Assembly (NCBI GenBank): GCA_965246995.1
Contig: OZ252008.1
Coordinates: 2,356,001-2,420,000, forward strand
Direction: 5' to 3'
DNA: 64,000 bases
Origin: VXRJ01 sp965246995
Lineage (GTDB): Bacteria; Acidobacteriota; Vicinamibacteria; Vicinamibacterales; UBA8438
Positions 46,672-55,645 of this stretch are shown here, one piece after another. Numbering within the stretch: the first letter of the stretch is position 1; each line of letters starts with the position of its first letter. The position numbers and the translations under genes were made by a program. The notes beneath the pieces are model-generated. The model was not told the DNA's origin. It ran no database searches and saw nothing but the letters and a program-made list of their open reading frames with translations.

Positions 46672-48057
46672 GGAGGGTGTCCCGGATTTAGTGGAAGGTC
46701 GGTGGCGACTCCTGCCCGACTGTGATACCGGTCGGGTGTTCATGAGAAAAGGAGCAGCCACCGATGCAGAGACCCTACGAGATCGTGCACGACACATCCA
46801 CGGCCAGCAGCCGGAAGCTGGCGGACTGGCTGGCGAAGGACGGGCAACTGCTGGTTCCGCTGGTCGAGCTGCTGGAGAAGGGGGAACGGGCCATCGACGA
46901 AGTGATCGACGTCATGGGCCGGGCGACGGTCGAAGCGGTCCTGCAGATGAGCGCCGAGCAGGTGGCGGGGCCGAAGGCGCAGGGGCGCCGCGGTCTCGAC
47001 CGGGAGGTGTACTGGCATGGCGTGCAGGGAGGACGCGTAGCACTGAAGGAACGGCAATTGCGGGTCGCCAAGCCGCGGCTGCGCAAGCAGCGGCGGCGTG
47101 CCGACGAGTCGGGCGAGGTCGAGGTTCCGGCCTACACGGCGCTGCAGGCCGACCAGCGGCTGGCTGATCGGATGCTGGAGCTGGTGCTCAACGGGGTGTC
47201 GACGCGGCGCTACGAGAAGGTGCTGCCGGCGATGGCCGACCAGGTGGGCATCGGCAAGTCCGAAGTCTCGCGGGAGACCATCGAGGCGGGGACGCGTGTT
47301 CTACAGGAGCTGGCCGAACTGGACCTGAGCGAGCTGGACGTCTTGGTGGTCTACCTCGACGGGATCGTGTTCGGGGACTACCATGTGCTGGCGGCGGTGG
47401 GCGTCGATGCGACCGGCCGCAAGCACGTGCTGGGTCTTCGGGAAGGCCCATCCGAGAACGCGACCGTCACGACGGGCCTGCTCGAGGAGTTGGTCGAGCG
47501 CGGGCTGCAGGCGGACCGGCGCCGGCTGTTCGTGATCGACGGCGCCAAGGCACTGCGCAGCGCCATCGGCCACGTGTTCGGCAAGAGGAACCTGGTCCAG
47601 CGCTGTAGGAATCATAAGGTGCGGAACGTACTGGGCCATCTGCCGAAGGCGCAGCACGAACAGGCGCGGTCGACGCTGCGCGCGGCGTGGAAGCTGGAGG
47701 CTGGCGAGGGTATCCGCAGGGTGGAGCAGTACGCGGCGTGGCTGGAGCGGGAATGGCCGTCGGCGGCGGCCAGCCTGCGGGAAGGCCTGGCTGAGCTGTT
47801 CACCGTCAATCGCCTCGGACTGCCGGCGGCACTGCGCCGGTGCCTGACGACGACGAACATCATCGACTCGTCCCACGCGGGCGTTCGCCAGCACACGCGG
47901 CGCGTCAGCCGCTGGCGCAACGGAGAGATGGCAGTGCGGTGGGCGGCGACGACGTTCTGTGAGACGGAGAAGAACTTCCGGCGGGTCACCGGCTACCTGA
48001 TCTTGCCTGAGTTTCGTGGACACCGAAGAAGGCGCGAGAATGCGCCAGGGGGTGTTC

Positions 48058-48354
48058 ATGGGCAAACGGCAGCGACGACGGTTCACCGAGGCGTTCAAGC
48101 AGGAGGCGGTCCGGCTCTGCCTGCGGCACGACCGCAGCATCGGGCAGGTCGCTCGGGAGCTCGACCTGACCGAGTCGGCCCTGCGCAGGTGGGTGCAGCA
48201 GTATGAGGTCGACCACGGCCCGAATCCCAGCGGTGCGCTCACCACGGAGGAGAAGACGGAACTACGCACGCTCCGGCGTGAGGTGCGGGTGTTGCGCGAG
48301 GAGCGCGAGATCCTAAAAAAAGCGGCGGCCTTCTTCGCGAAAGAAAACGCATGA
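48058..48354 (+). CDS. IS3-family OrfA, copy 2
   Basis: Same protein as copy 1. Seven A bases at 48315-48321 (read CTA AAA AAA G in frame) form an A_AAA_AAA slippery site. After a -1 shift the frame is open into orfB, so an OrfAB fusion can be made. Confidence 0.88.
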   Translation: MGKRQRRRFTEAFKQEAVRLCLRHDRSIGQVARELDLTESALRRWVQQYEVDHGPNPSGALTTEEKTELRTLRREVRVLREEREILKKAAAFFAKENA

Positions 48355-49229
48355 GGTTCGCGTTTGTTCACGGGGAGAAGGCCCACCACGCCGTGCGGCG
48401 CTTGTGCAGCGTGCTACAGGTGACGCCCAGCGGTTACTACGCCTGGGCGCATCGGGGCCCGAGCGCGCAACAACGGGACAACGACCGGTTGAAGGTACGC
48501 ATCCGGGCGATCCATACCGCCAGCCGCGGAACGTACGGCAGCCCGCGGATCCACGAGCAGCTCAGGCAGGACGGGGTCCCAGTTGGCCGGGCGCGGGTCG
48601 CCCGACTGCTGCAGGACATGGGGCTGATCGGCCTGCCCCTCAAGCGGCACCGGTGCACGACGGACAGTGACCACCAGCGTCCGGTGGCGCCCAACGTCCT
48701 CGCCCGCGCCTTCGACGCTGCACACCCCAACGAGCGCTGGAGCACCGACATCACGTACGTCTGGACGTGGGAGGGCTGGCTGTATCTGGCCGTGGTGCTA
48801 GACCTGTTCTCGCGGCGCGTGGTGGGCTGGGCTATCCAGCCGCACCTGCGGGTCGAGTTGGCGCTCGAGGCGCTGCACATGGCGCTGGGGCGCCGAGTCC
48901 CGGAGGCCGGCTTGCTACATCACTCGGATCGGGGCTGCCAGTATGCGGCCGACGCGTATCAGCGCGTGCTGCGCGACCACGGGATCGTCTGCTCCATGAG
49001 TCGGAAGGGCGACTGCTGGGACAACGCCATCACGGAGAGCTTCTTCGCGACGCTCAAGACCGAGCTCATTCACCGGCAGCCGTGGCCGACGCGGCGCGGG
49101 GCCAAAGACGCCGTGGCGGAGTACATCGAAGGCTTCTACAATCCCTACCGGCTGCACTCGTCGCTGGGGTATGTCAGCCCCAATAACTGTGAAAGAAGGC
49201 ACGCTCGGCAGGCTCAGCGTGCAGCATAA
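48351..49229 (+). CDS. IS3-family OrfB transposase, copy 2
   Basis: A 292-residue protein identical in sequence to copy 1. The one base change I see (AGA for AGG, close to 49195) is synonymous. All catalytic residues are present. Confidence 0.93.
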   Translation: MRFAFVHGEKAHHAVRRLCSVLQVTPSGYYAWAHRGPSAQQRDNDRLKVRIRAIHTASRGTYGSPRIHEQLRQDGVPVGRARVARLLQDMGLIGLPLKRHRCTTDSDHQRPVAPNVLARAFDAAHPNERWSTDITYVWTWEGWLYLAVVLDLFSRRVVGWAIQPHLRVELALEALHMALGRRVPEAGLLHHSDRGCQYAADAYQRVLRDHGIVCSMSRKGDCWDNAITESFFATLKTELIHRQPWPTRRGAKDAVAEYIEGFYNPYRLHSSLGYVSPNNCERRHARQAQRAA

Positions 49230-49491
49230 TCAACCTGTCCACTTTTCCCAGGCAAGATCAACCAGCATCTCTGGATGCTGAAGGCTCACCTCGATGACGA
49301 GGATGGCGCCCTTGCTGAGATGGAGAAAGCGGGGTAACGTGAGTGCACCGTCGCCGCCGACTTTCTACTATCGGCGGGGCACCCTCGATTTCCACTCCTG
49401 CCACTTCGTGTGCGAGCTCACCAAGCGCTGCGCGTCGGACAGCAGGGAGCGGAGCGACCGGAGTCCTGCCTAAGACGCGTACGTATCCGGA

Positions 49492-50316
49492 CTATCGGGG
49501 CGGGAGGGCAAGCAGATCCGAGTGACCTACGGTGAGCCTGAACTGCGCGCCCGTAACGGTGTTCCGGCGACGCTCGGCCCAGGCGCGAACCCGGTCCGCC
49601 TCGCCGGTCTGTTCGATCGCCGCCTCGACCCAGCCGTCAAGCAGTGCATGAACGAGCGTCGCATCTTCGGGACCGAGACGCCATGGGCTCCGCAACTGCC
49701 AGGCACGGAAGCCCGCTTTGCGGAACAGCATCTCCCCGTGCAGCCCGGCCATCGAGCCAAGGGCGCGGCCGAATCCCTTGTCGCGCCGCTGGTGATCGTT
49801 CACGGCGCGCCGGATCCAGCCGTCGTCCGGATCGTCGGGTTCATTGTGGACCAGCCATTCGATGATGCCGTCGTAGTTGAGCGCGAAGAGCGCCGCGGCA
49901 CCCCCCGCACGGCAGGCATCGACCACCGACGCGAGCCAATCCCGGGAAACGAGGTCGAGCAACGCCGAGGCCGTCACGAGGTGGGCGCCGGTGGCGCGGA
50001 CCACCTCCAACCCCACCGTCGAGAGATCGCCCGTCAGGGTAGCCAGCCGGAGGTTCGGCACCGTGTCGGGCGGGATGGCTCGCGCCAGCAGTTCGTGGTC
50101 ATGATCGAACAACGTCCACTGCTGCGCCCCGGGCAGGTACGGCGCGAGGTATCGCAGATTCGATCCCGCCCCGCTGCCGAGATCGATGATGTTCGACCAG
50201 CCGTGCTTTTGCCAGGCCGGCAACAGCAGTTGCATGACGGCCCTGGCGCGCGATCGATGATCGATCGGTTCCCGCAACGTCAGCCAGTCGGGATCGAACA
50301 CCGCGCGTGTCAACAC
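49492..50316 (-). CDS. SAM-dependent methyltransferase, last gene of the PTPS/GT4 run
   Basis: A 274-residue class I methyltransferase fold. Motif I is NIIDLGSGAGSNLRYLAPYL; the acidic loop is LFDHDHELLARA, and motif IV-like ASALLDLVSRDWL follows. No metal or DNA motif suggests another substrate than a small molecule. The GTG at 50316 overlaps the glycosyltransferase stop and has GGGAGGA just ahead, so it is translationally coupled. The left boundary with the mobile island (49387-49491) is right after its stop. Confidence 0.82.
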   Translation of the reverse strand: MLTRAVFDPDWLTLREPIDHRSRARAVMQLLLPAWQKHGWSNIIDLGSGAGSNLRYLAPYLPGAQQWTLFDHDHELLARAIPPDTVPNLRLATLTGDLSTVGLEVVRATGAHLVTASALLDLVSRDWLASVVDACRAGGAAALFALNYDGIIEWLVHNEPDDPDDGWIRRAVNDHQRRDKGFGRALGSMAGLHGEMLFRKAGFRAWQLRSPWRLGPEDATLVHALLDGWVEAAIEQTGEADRVRAWAERRRNTVTGAQFRLTVGHSDLLALPPR

Positions 50317-51449
50317 TTCCTCCCTGACCTTGCCAGCTCCAGCAGGCACTGTTCGAACGCGGCAACGGCAGCATCCCAATCGATCAGTTCCGCGGCGTGC
50401 CGACGCGCCCCGGAAGCGAGGGTCGCGCGCCGCTGGTCATTGTCGAGCAACGTTGCGAGGGCATCGGCGAGCGCACCATCGTCGCCGGGCGGCACGAGGA
50501 GCGCCGCATCGTCGGGCACCGTGTTCGGGATCGCTCCAGCCGTCGTGCTGACTATCGGCAATCCGCGCGCCAGCGCCTCGGTCAACACCATGCCGTAGCC
50601 CTCGTATCGCGACGGCAGGATGAAGATCGAACAGCCATCGTACAGCGCGTCGAGCGCCGCCTCGTCACACTCCCCCACGAATCGGATCCGGTCGGTCAGG
50701 CCAGCCCGTCCAACCGCTGCCTGGACCTCGTGAGCAAACCCCGCCTCACGGCCGAGGCTCCCGGCGCAAACGCAGGTCCAGTCGCGATCGCGGAGCCGCG
50801 CGAGTGACCGCACCAGTACGTCATGTCCCTTGCGCGGCGTGATCGAAGCGACCACCAGCAGTTGGGGAGGATTACCCGGCGTCGGCCCGCTGGCGGGCGC
50901 GGACGGTTCCGTTCCCGGACAGACGACCCGCACACGGCCGGGATCGACGCCATACTCCGCGACCAGCGTCTCGCGGGTGAAGGCACTGGTCACGATGACC
51001 CCCTGCACGGCGGCAAGCGCCCGCGTCTCGAGCGTCGCCAACCGCCTGCCGGCCGACGGATCAAGACCGGTCTCCTCGGCGACCGGATGGTGCACGAGCG
51101 CCACAAGCCGCAGCCGATCCGCATGCTCGGCAATCGGTTCCGGCAATCCCGCCATCGCGAGCCCGTCGATGATCACGAGCGCGTCATCGGGATGCCGGCT
51201 CAGCGCCGCCGACAGGGTCTGCCGGGCGAGGTCGTCCGGATCCGGAAACCTCCCCTCCAGTCCCAGTCGACCGACGCGCCAGCCCCGCAACGCGAGTCCA
51301 TCCAGCATCCGGTTGTCGTAGCGGTAGCCACCGGTCCGCTGATCAAGCGGCGCCGGCGCCAACAGGGAGAGTCGCTTCCCGGCCACCGCGCCGGCGGCGC
51401 TGGCATGACGTTGGGCACACTCCGGAGCAGGGGTTGCGAGACCGCTCAC
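50310..51449 (-). CDS. GT4-family glycosyltransferase
   Basis: A 379-residue GT-B fold enzyme. The acceptor half contains TGGYRYDNRMLDGLALRGW; the donor half has VVASITPRKGHDVLVRSLAR, the sugar-nucleotide pocket SRYEGYGMVLTEALARGLPI (E-x7-E-like), and PPGDDGALADAL. Retaining transfer of a sugar from a nucleotide donor is expected; acceptor unknown. It overlaps the neighbouring genes on both sides by a few bases, so the run from 51844 to 49492 is one operon. Confidence 0.88.
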   Translation of the reverse strand: MSGLATPAPECAQRHASAAGAVAGKRLSLLAPAPLDQRTGGYRYDNRMLDGLALRGWRVGRLGLEGRFPDPDDLARQTLSAALSRHPDDALVIIDGLAMAGLPEPIAEHADRLRLVALVHHPVAEETGLDPSAGRRLATLETRALAAVQGVIVTSAFTRETLVAEYGVDPGRVRVVCPGTEPSAPASGPTPGNPPQLLVVASITPRKGHDVLVRSLARLRDRDWTCVCAGSLGREAGFAHEVQAAVGRAGLTDRIRFVGECDEAALDALYDGCSIFILPSRYEGYGMVLTEALARGLPIVSTTAGAIPNTVPDDAALLVPPGDDGALADALATLLDNDQRRATLASGARRHAAELIDWDAAVAAFEQCLLELARSGRKC

Positions 51450-51844
51450 ACGGTTCCCTCGTAGCAGCCCCAGGCAACGTGGGATTCGTGGAGCGTCACC
51501 CTGATCGTGGTGACGCCAGTGCCGCTGGGGCCGAGATCACCGGCGCGGATTGCGGCGACCAGTCTGTCGAAAATCCCCTTCGCAAGTATCTCGGTCGACG
51601 TGTTGCCCCCGCCGAACGCGGGGTCCTCGTCCAGGTTGCGGTAGTTGAAGTCGGCCAGAATCGCCTTCAGCACTTCCGCCGCGCGCCCGATGTCGACAAC
51701 GATGCCGTCGGCATCGAGCTCGGGACGAGTGAACGTCGCGTCCACAACATAGGTTGCGCCATGCAGGCGCTGCGCCGGGCCGAACTGTTCGCCCTTGAAG
51801 CTGTGCGCAATCATGAAGTGGTCGCGAACGTTCAGGCTATACAT
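51446..51844 (-). CDS. 6-pyruvoyltetrahydropterin synthase / QueD-like protein
   Basis: A 132-residue PTPS-fold protein. Expected metal ligands are visible in DHFMIAHSFKG (first His) and QRLHGATYVVDATF (second His), with VVDIGRAAEVLKAILADFNY, GGGNTSTEILAKGIFDRL and TLHESHVAWGCYEG at the C-terminus. QueD and PTPS act on dihydroneopterin triphosphate from GTP. No other queuosine genes are present, so a role in a different pterin-type pathway is more likely (inference). It overlaps the glycosyltransferase gene by 4 bases. Confidence 0.88.
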   Translation of the reverse strand: MYSLNVRDHFMIAHSFKGEQFGPAQRLHGATYVVDATFTRPELDADGIVVDIGRAAEVLKAILADFNYRNLDEDPAFGGGNTSTEILAKGIFDRLVAAIRAGDLGPSGTGVTTIRVTLHESHVAWGCYEGTV

Positions 51845-51862
51845 CGTCAGTGGCTCCCGCTG

Positions 51863-52852
51863 TCACGCGCCGTCCCGGTAGCGGATACGGTGGCAGAGCG
51901 TATCATCCGGCGCACCGCTCAGCGCCGCCATCACTTGCGGCAACATCTCGAACGAACTCTCGTCCGTGATGAGCGCGTCGAATCGATCCTCGGCCAGGAG
52001 CGAGAGCGCGAACCGCAAACGCCGTTCACGTGTCCAGGCGGCCGCTCGGGCAGGGGGAAGACGCCCCACCTGACTGCTCCGGATAGTCAGACGCCGCGCG
52101 TGGAACGCTTCTCCAAGGGGCAGCGTCACCTCCCGCGCCCCGAACCAGCTCGCCTCGATGATGGTTGCTTCTTCCGCCGCGACTTCCAACGCTGCACGCA
52201 GACCCTCGGGTGCCCCGCTGGCGTGGATCACCAGGTTGGCGGTCGCCGCGGGCGGCGGGTCAGGACGCCATCCAAGACCGAGCGCGTCCGCTACCCTCTC
52301 CCGCGATCGGTTCGGATCGATCACCGTCACCGACGTGCCCTCGACCTCCAGGCAGCGCGACGCTGCAAGCAAGCCGACAACGCCGCCACCGATCACCACG
52401 ATCCGATCGCCCGCCCCCGGATCGGCGTCCCAGGCGACGTTGACCCCGGTCTCCATGTTGGCAGCGAGCACGGCGCGCGCCGCCGGCACGTCGTCCGGCA
52501 CGGGATGGATCGCCTCCGCCGTCACGACGTAGCGATCCTGGTGCGGGTACAGGCAGAACACCGTCCGGCCCACTAGCTCGTCCGGCCCCTCCTCGACTAC
52601 GCCGACGCTGCTGTAGCCGGACGTCACCGGCCCCGGGTAGTCCCCCTGCTGAAACGGCGCCCGCATCGCCTCGTACTGCGACGGCGGCACGGCGCCCCGG
52701 AAAACCAGCGTCTCGGTGCCACGGCTGATTCCGCTGTACCGTGCCCGGATCAGCACTTCCTGTGCTTGCCTCGGCGGGAGATCGACGCGCACAATCTCTC
52801 CATGGCCGGGGGCGTTGACCACGAACTGCCGGGCGGTGCTGGCGTCAGCCAT
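51863..52852 (-). CDS. Zinc-type alcohol dehydrogenase superfamily oxidoreductase
   Basis: About 329 residues with a GroES-like N-terminal domain (EVLIRARYSGISRGTETLVF, GYSSVGVVEEG) and a Rossmann domain with RIVVIGGGVVGLLAASRCLE. The typical catalytic Cys/Glu zinc ligands of classic ADH are not obvious, so it may be a zinc-independent member. The start at 52852 (MADASTARQF) leaves 12 bases to the divergent gene; MSRFHTAP at 52879 is the alternative. It opens the operon that continues with the PTPS-like gene 18 bases on. Confidence 0.85.
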   Translation of the reverse strand: MADASTARQFVVNAPGHGEIVRVDLPPRQAQEVLIRARYSGISRGTETLVFRGAVPPSQYEAMRAPFQQGDYPGPVTSGYSSVGVVEEGPDELVGRTVFCLYPHQDRYVVTAEAIHPVPDDVPAARAVLAANMETGVNVAWDADPGAGDRIVVIGGGVVGLLAASRCLEVEGTSVTVIDPNRSRERVADALGLGWRPDPPPAATANLVIHASGAPEGLRAALEVAAEEATIIEASWFGAREVTLPLGEAFHARRLTIRSSQVGRLPPARAAAWTRERRLRFALSLLAEDRFDALITDESSFEMLPQVMAALSGAPDDTLCHRIRYRDGA

Positions 52853-52864
52853 CGTCGGCGCAGT

Positions 52865-54016
52865 ATGGAACCGGGACATCGTGGAGTCCAGACGCGGTTT
52901 CGGCCCGCCGGCGCGGAGCCGGACGAATCGTCGCTGATCGCCCCGGCCGGGCAGTTCAGCAGCCTGCGGCGCGCCGGAAGCGACCTGGTGGCCGGCCTCG
53001 CGCCGCTCGTGCTAGGCGCGCTTGGCGCCTGGTACCTGTTCGACCTGCCGGCTCTCTACTTCGCGGATGTCCTCGGGCTCTATGCGCTGCTCGCGGCCGT
53101 GCTGGTCTACACCCTTCCCAACCGCCTGCCGCAAGCGGGTATCGGCATGGCCAACCGTGTCACTCTGTTCCGGGCGACGCTCGTCCTCCCGATAGTCGCG
53201 CTCGCGCTCCGCGCGCCGATCCCCGACGCCACGGCGCGGTGGTGGATCGTCGTCGTCGGAACAGTCGCGATGACGCTCGACGCCGTCGACGGCGTGGTGG
53301 CTCGCCGGAGCGGCGGCGAGACGCGGTTCGGCGCCCGTTTCGACATGGAACTGGACGCCTTCCTGTTGCTGACGCTCTCCGTCCTGGTCTGGTGGAGCGG
53401 TCAGGCGGGGGCCTGGGTGATCCTGATCGGCCTGCTCCGCTATGCCTTCGTCGCTGCCGGTTGGATCTGGCGCGAGCTGGCCGGCGATCTTCCCACCAGC
53501 TTCCGGCGAAAGGCGATCTGTGTCGTGCAGGGCGTCGTCCTTCTCACCTGTCTCGGCCCGATCATCCCGGCGTCGGTCGCCACGCCGATTGCCGCCGCCG
53601 CGCTGGCCCTGCTGATCTGGTCGTTCGCCGTCGATGTTCGCTGGCTCCGGACGTCCGGAACGCATCACCTGGCGATCATTGCGGCTATCGCGATCACCGC
53701 GGCCTGCGGCACCAGCTGGTCCACGAACGAAACGCACTCTACCGTCGAGACGCTGACCGCACGGGCTGAACAGGGAGACGACAACGCGCTGTTCGACCTC
53801 GCCGCGCGCTTTCACAGCGCCGACGGCGTGCAGCGCGACAACATCACCGCTTACATGTGGTACGCGCTCGCCGAGGAATTCCTCACGACGGAGGAACGCT
53901 ACGAGGCGGCACGCATGCAGCTCGTGCTCGACCCCGACATGTTCCGGCATGAGATCGACGAGTCGCACCGGCTGGCGCGGATCTGGAAGGCCGAGTTCCG
54001 CACCGCGGAGCCCTAG
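52865..54016 (+). CDS. CDP-alcohol phosphatidyltransferase with a C-terminal Sel1-like tail
   Basis: About 383 residues. The CDP-OH-P motif D-x2-D-G-x2-A-R-x8-G-x3-D-x3-D is complete in the stretch starting TLDAVDGVVARRSGGE and ending FDMELDA. About eight membrane helices surround it. These enzymes move a phospho-alcohol from CDP-diacylglycerol or CDP-alcohol to an acceptor. After a lipobox-like TAACGTSW the last 80 residues (LTARAEQGDDNALFDLAARF, AYMWYALAEEF) look like Sel1 repeats, an unusual fusion. Its TAG stop lies inside the CTAG target of the IS1182 element. The start is uncertain because the divergent gene is so close. Confidence 0.82.
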   Translation: MEPGHRGVQTRFRPAGAEPDESSLIAPAGQFSSLRRAGSDLVAGLAPLVLGALGAWYLFDLPALYFADVLGLYALLAAVLVYTLPNRLPQAGIGMANRVTLFRATLVLPIVALALRAPIPDATARWWIVVVGTVAMTLDAVDGVVARRSGGETRFGARFDMELDAFLLLTLSVLVWWSGQAGAWVILIGLLRYAFVAAGWIWRELAGDLPTSFRRKAICVVQGVVLLTCLGPIIPASVATPIAAAALALLIWSFAVDVRWLRTSGTHHLAIIAAIAITAACGTSWSTNETHSTVETLTARAEQGDDNALFDLAARFHSADGVQRDNITAYMWYALAEEFLTTEERYEAARMQLVLDPDMFRHEIDESHRLARIWKAEFRTAEP

Positions 54017-55481
54017 CAGCCCGTGGCAGAAGGGGCTGATTGTCAATCGAGAATCGCGTGTCCGTATTGGCGTGTCGCCGGACTATCCCACGACGAATCG
54101 GGCCGATCATGGCGCTCCGGGGCCCAGAAGCGCCGCACACGCCCCCAGCAGCCGCTCAGGAGGCCGATCAGCGCCTCCACCAGCGCCGACGCGCGGCCCT
54201 GGAGGCTCCGCGGCGTGCCCACGCCCGTCAGGTGCCGCATGAGCAACCCGAGATTGACGCCGCAGACCTGGACGAGCAGCCGTTTCAGGATGTTGGGATG
54301 CCCGCGCAGATGGACGCGGCGCATCCTGCCGGTCTCGTAGAGATGCGCGTTGGGCCGTTCCAGTAGCTCGCCCCGCTGCCGCAGCAGCCGTTTCCCGCGC
54401 GCGCCGCGAATCCGCCGCCGGTTGGCATACACCGCGTCCCGCGCCGCCGCCTGGCCCTTCCAGTGCCGCCGGCCGCGATCCGGCTCCGAGACGTAGCTGC
54501 GGACGCCGATGGCCGCAAACCCGACCATCGTCTCGTTGCTGTGATATCCCTTGTCGGCCACCACCTCCGCGATCCCCGGCGCGCCGACCGCCTCGACCTG
54601 CTCGGCGGCCGTGACGAGCGTGTCGACCAAGGTCGTCGTGTCGCCCGCACTCGCGTCCTGCACCGTCACGCCCAGGATGGCGCCTGTGTCCAGGTCGACC
54701 GCATGCTCGGCGGTGTGCGCCAGATGCGTGCGGCCGTCCTTCATTTTCGTGATCTTCGCGTCCGGATCGTGCGGGTGGGTCCAGTCCGCGTTCGAGCCCT
54801 TCTTTTTGCGGGTCCGGTCGAACCGGGCCAACTCGGCGCGCGTCGGCGTCGAGAGGCCGGACGCCTCGGCCAGCCGGGTCAGAAACGCGTCGTAGCTCTC
54901 ACTCGTATCCCGCCGCACAATGCTCCGCATCGCCGCATTGGCTTCCAGCGTCGTGGCATCGATGCCAACCGTGCGCCCCACCACCAGCGTGGCGTCGGCC
55001 AGTCGCTGCAACACCCAGGTAAACACTGCCTGATGGGTCTCGAGGTCAATCAGGCGACGGGTGCGCGACAGCGTCGAGTGGTCCGGCGGGGCCTCGTGCA
55101 GGGCGAAGTCCAGAAATGTCCGGATGCTCAGCGAATCGGCGGCGCGCCACGCGATTGCCCGTTCCGAGTCCAACCCTTCAAAGTAGCCGAGCAACAGCAA
55201 CCGGAAATACCGGCCCGGCGCCAGACTCGGCCGACCGACCCCGTCCGCGTAGAACGACGCGCACTTCGCCTCCACGAACGCATCGAACCCCGCCTCGTCG
55301 AGCACCCGATTCAGCCGCTCGTAAAACGGGTGCCCAGCGCTCTTCGGCAGATCCGCCGTGGGCACCCACATCGTCGCTTGCCGCGGTCGACCGCGGCTTG
55401 TCCCCATCGCCATGCCCGACAGTGTAGGACACAGGACCGATCACGTCGATCCCTGGAACGAGGGACTTTCACCACGGGCTG
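54017..55481 (-). mobile_element. IS1182-family element (1465 bp)
   Basis: The ends CAGCCCGTGGCAGAAGG (54017) and, inverted, CAGCCCGTGGTGAAAGT (to 55481) are terminal repeats. The palindromic target CTAG is duplicated at 54013-54016 and 55482-55485. The left copy supplies the TAG stop of the CDP-alcohol gene, so that protein is not altered. It divides the two halves of the biosynthetic region. Confidence 0.88.
54043..55413 (-). CDS. IS1182-family transposase, intact
   Basis: A 456-residue DDE transposase with the N-terminal DUF772-type domain (SLAPGRYFRLLLLGYFEGLD), the core IDATTLEANAAMRSIVRRD and EVVADKGYHSNETMVGFAA with catalytic Asp residues, and RPNAHLYETGRMRRVHLRGH with the Glu. It starts MAMGTSRGRPRQ. 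The related pseudogene at 27488-28448 is clearly diverged. Confidence 0.92.
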   Translation of the reverse strand: MAMGTSRGRPRQATMWVPTADLPKSAGHPFYERLNRVLDEAGFDAFVEAKCASFYADGVGRPSLAPGRYFRLLLLGYFEGLDSERAIAWRAADSLSIRTFLDFALHEAPPDHSTLSRTRRLIDLETHQAVFTWVLQRLADATLVVGRTVGIDATTLEANAAMRSIVRRDTSESYDAFLTRLAEASGLSTPTRAELARFDRTRKKKGSNADWTHPHDPDAKITKMKDGRTHLAHTAEHAVDLDTGAILGVTVQDASAGDTTTLVDTLVTAAEQVEAVGAPGIAEVVADKGYHSNETMVGFAAIGVRSYVSEPDRGRRHWKGQAAARDAVYANRRRIRGARGKRLLRQRGELLERPNAHLYETGRMRRVHLRGHPNILKRLLVQVCGVNLGLLMRHLTGVGTPRSLQGRASALVEALIGLLSGCWGRVRRFWAPERHDRPDSSWDSPATRQYGHAILD

Positions 55482-55645
55482 CTAGCGCACGATACCCGCG
55501 GTCCGCAATTCCGGGTGCTGCTGTCGCACTGAGGGCAATGCCGTGAGCCGTTTCTTACAGGGGCGCGTCGAAGAAGCACAACAACGCGGAGCGCTGCACC
55601 GGCGGTAAGTTAGTCTCTAGCCGAACTGGTTGCAGGGAGGGTGAG

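Larger units (their letters stand above)
47998..49260 (+). mobile_element. IS3-family insertion sequence, copy 2 (1263 bp)
   Basis: Same ends and length as copy 1 but on the opposite strand. The target duplication is ACC (47995-47997 and 49261-49263). The two copies thus form long inverted repeats 22.6 kb apart. Each still has its own matching duplication, so no inversion by recombination between them has been fixed. Confidence 0.93.
46764..49337 (+). pseudogene. IS256-family transposase B split by IS3 copy 2
   Basis: The 5' part (46764-47997) encodes 411 residues with VVYLDGIVFGDYHVLAAVGV, LFVIDGAKALRSAIGHVFG and TNIIDSSHAGVRQHTRRVSR, ending FRRVTGY. The 3' part (from 49264) continues in frame as QHLWMLKAHLDDEDGALAEM to EKAG and TAA at 49337, once the IS3 and one ACC copy are removed. 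The rebuilt protein has 435 residues, normal for the family. The disruption is only the insertion; no other lesion is seen, so it is recent. Confidence 0.9.
46673..49386 (+). mobile_element. IS256-family element B, interrupted by IS3 copy 2
   Basis: The left end GAGGGTGTCCCG and the right end, inverted, GAGGGTGCCCCG both continue into a shared GAA-GTCGG-GGCG pattern, giving terminal repeats of about 34 bases. No target duplication is visible. Without the inserted IS3 it would be about 1.45 kb. Its transposase is only distantly similar to that of element A. Confidence 0.75.

Noticed and set aside
24202..49229. Inversion of the island by recombination between the two IS3 copies
   Set aside because: Each copy has matching 3-bp flanks (CCT/CCT and ACC/ACC); a single inversion would have exchanged them.
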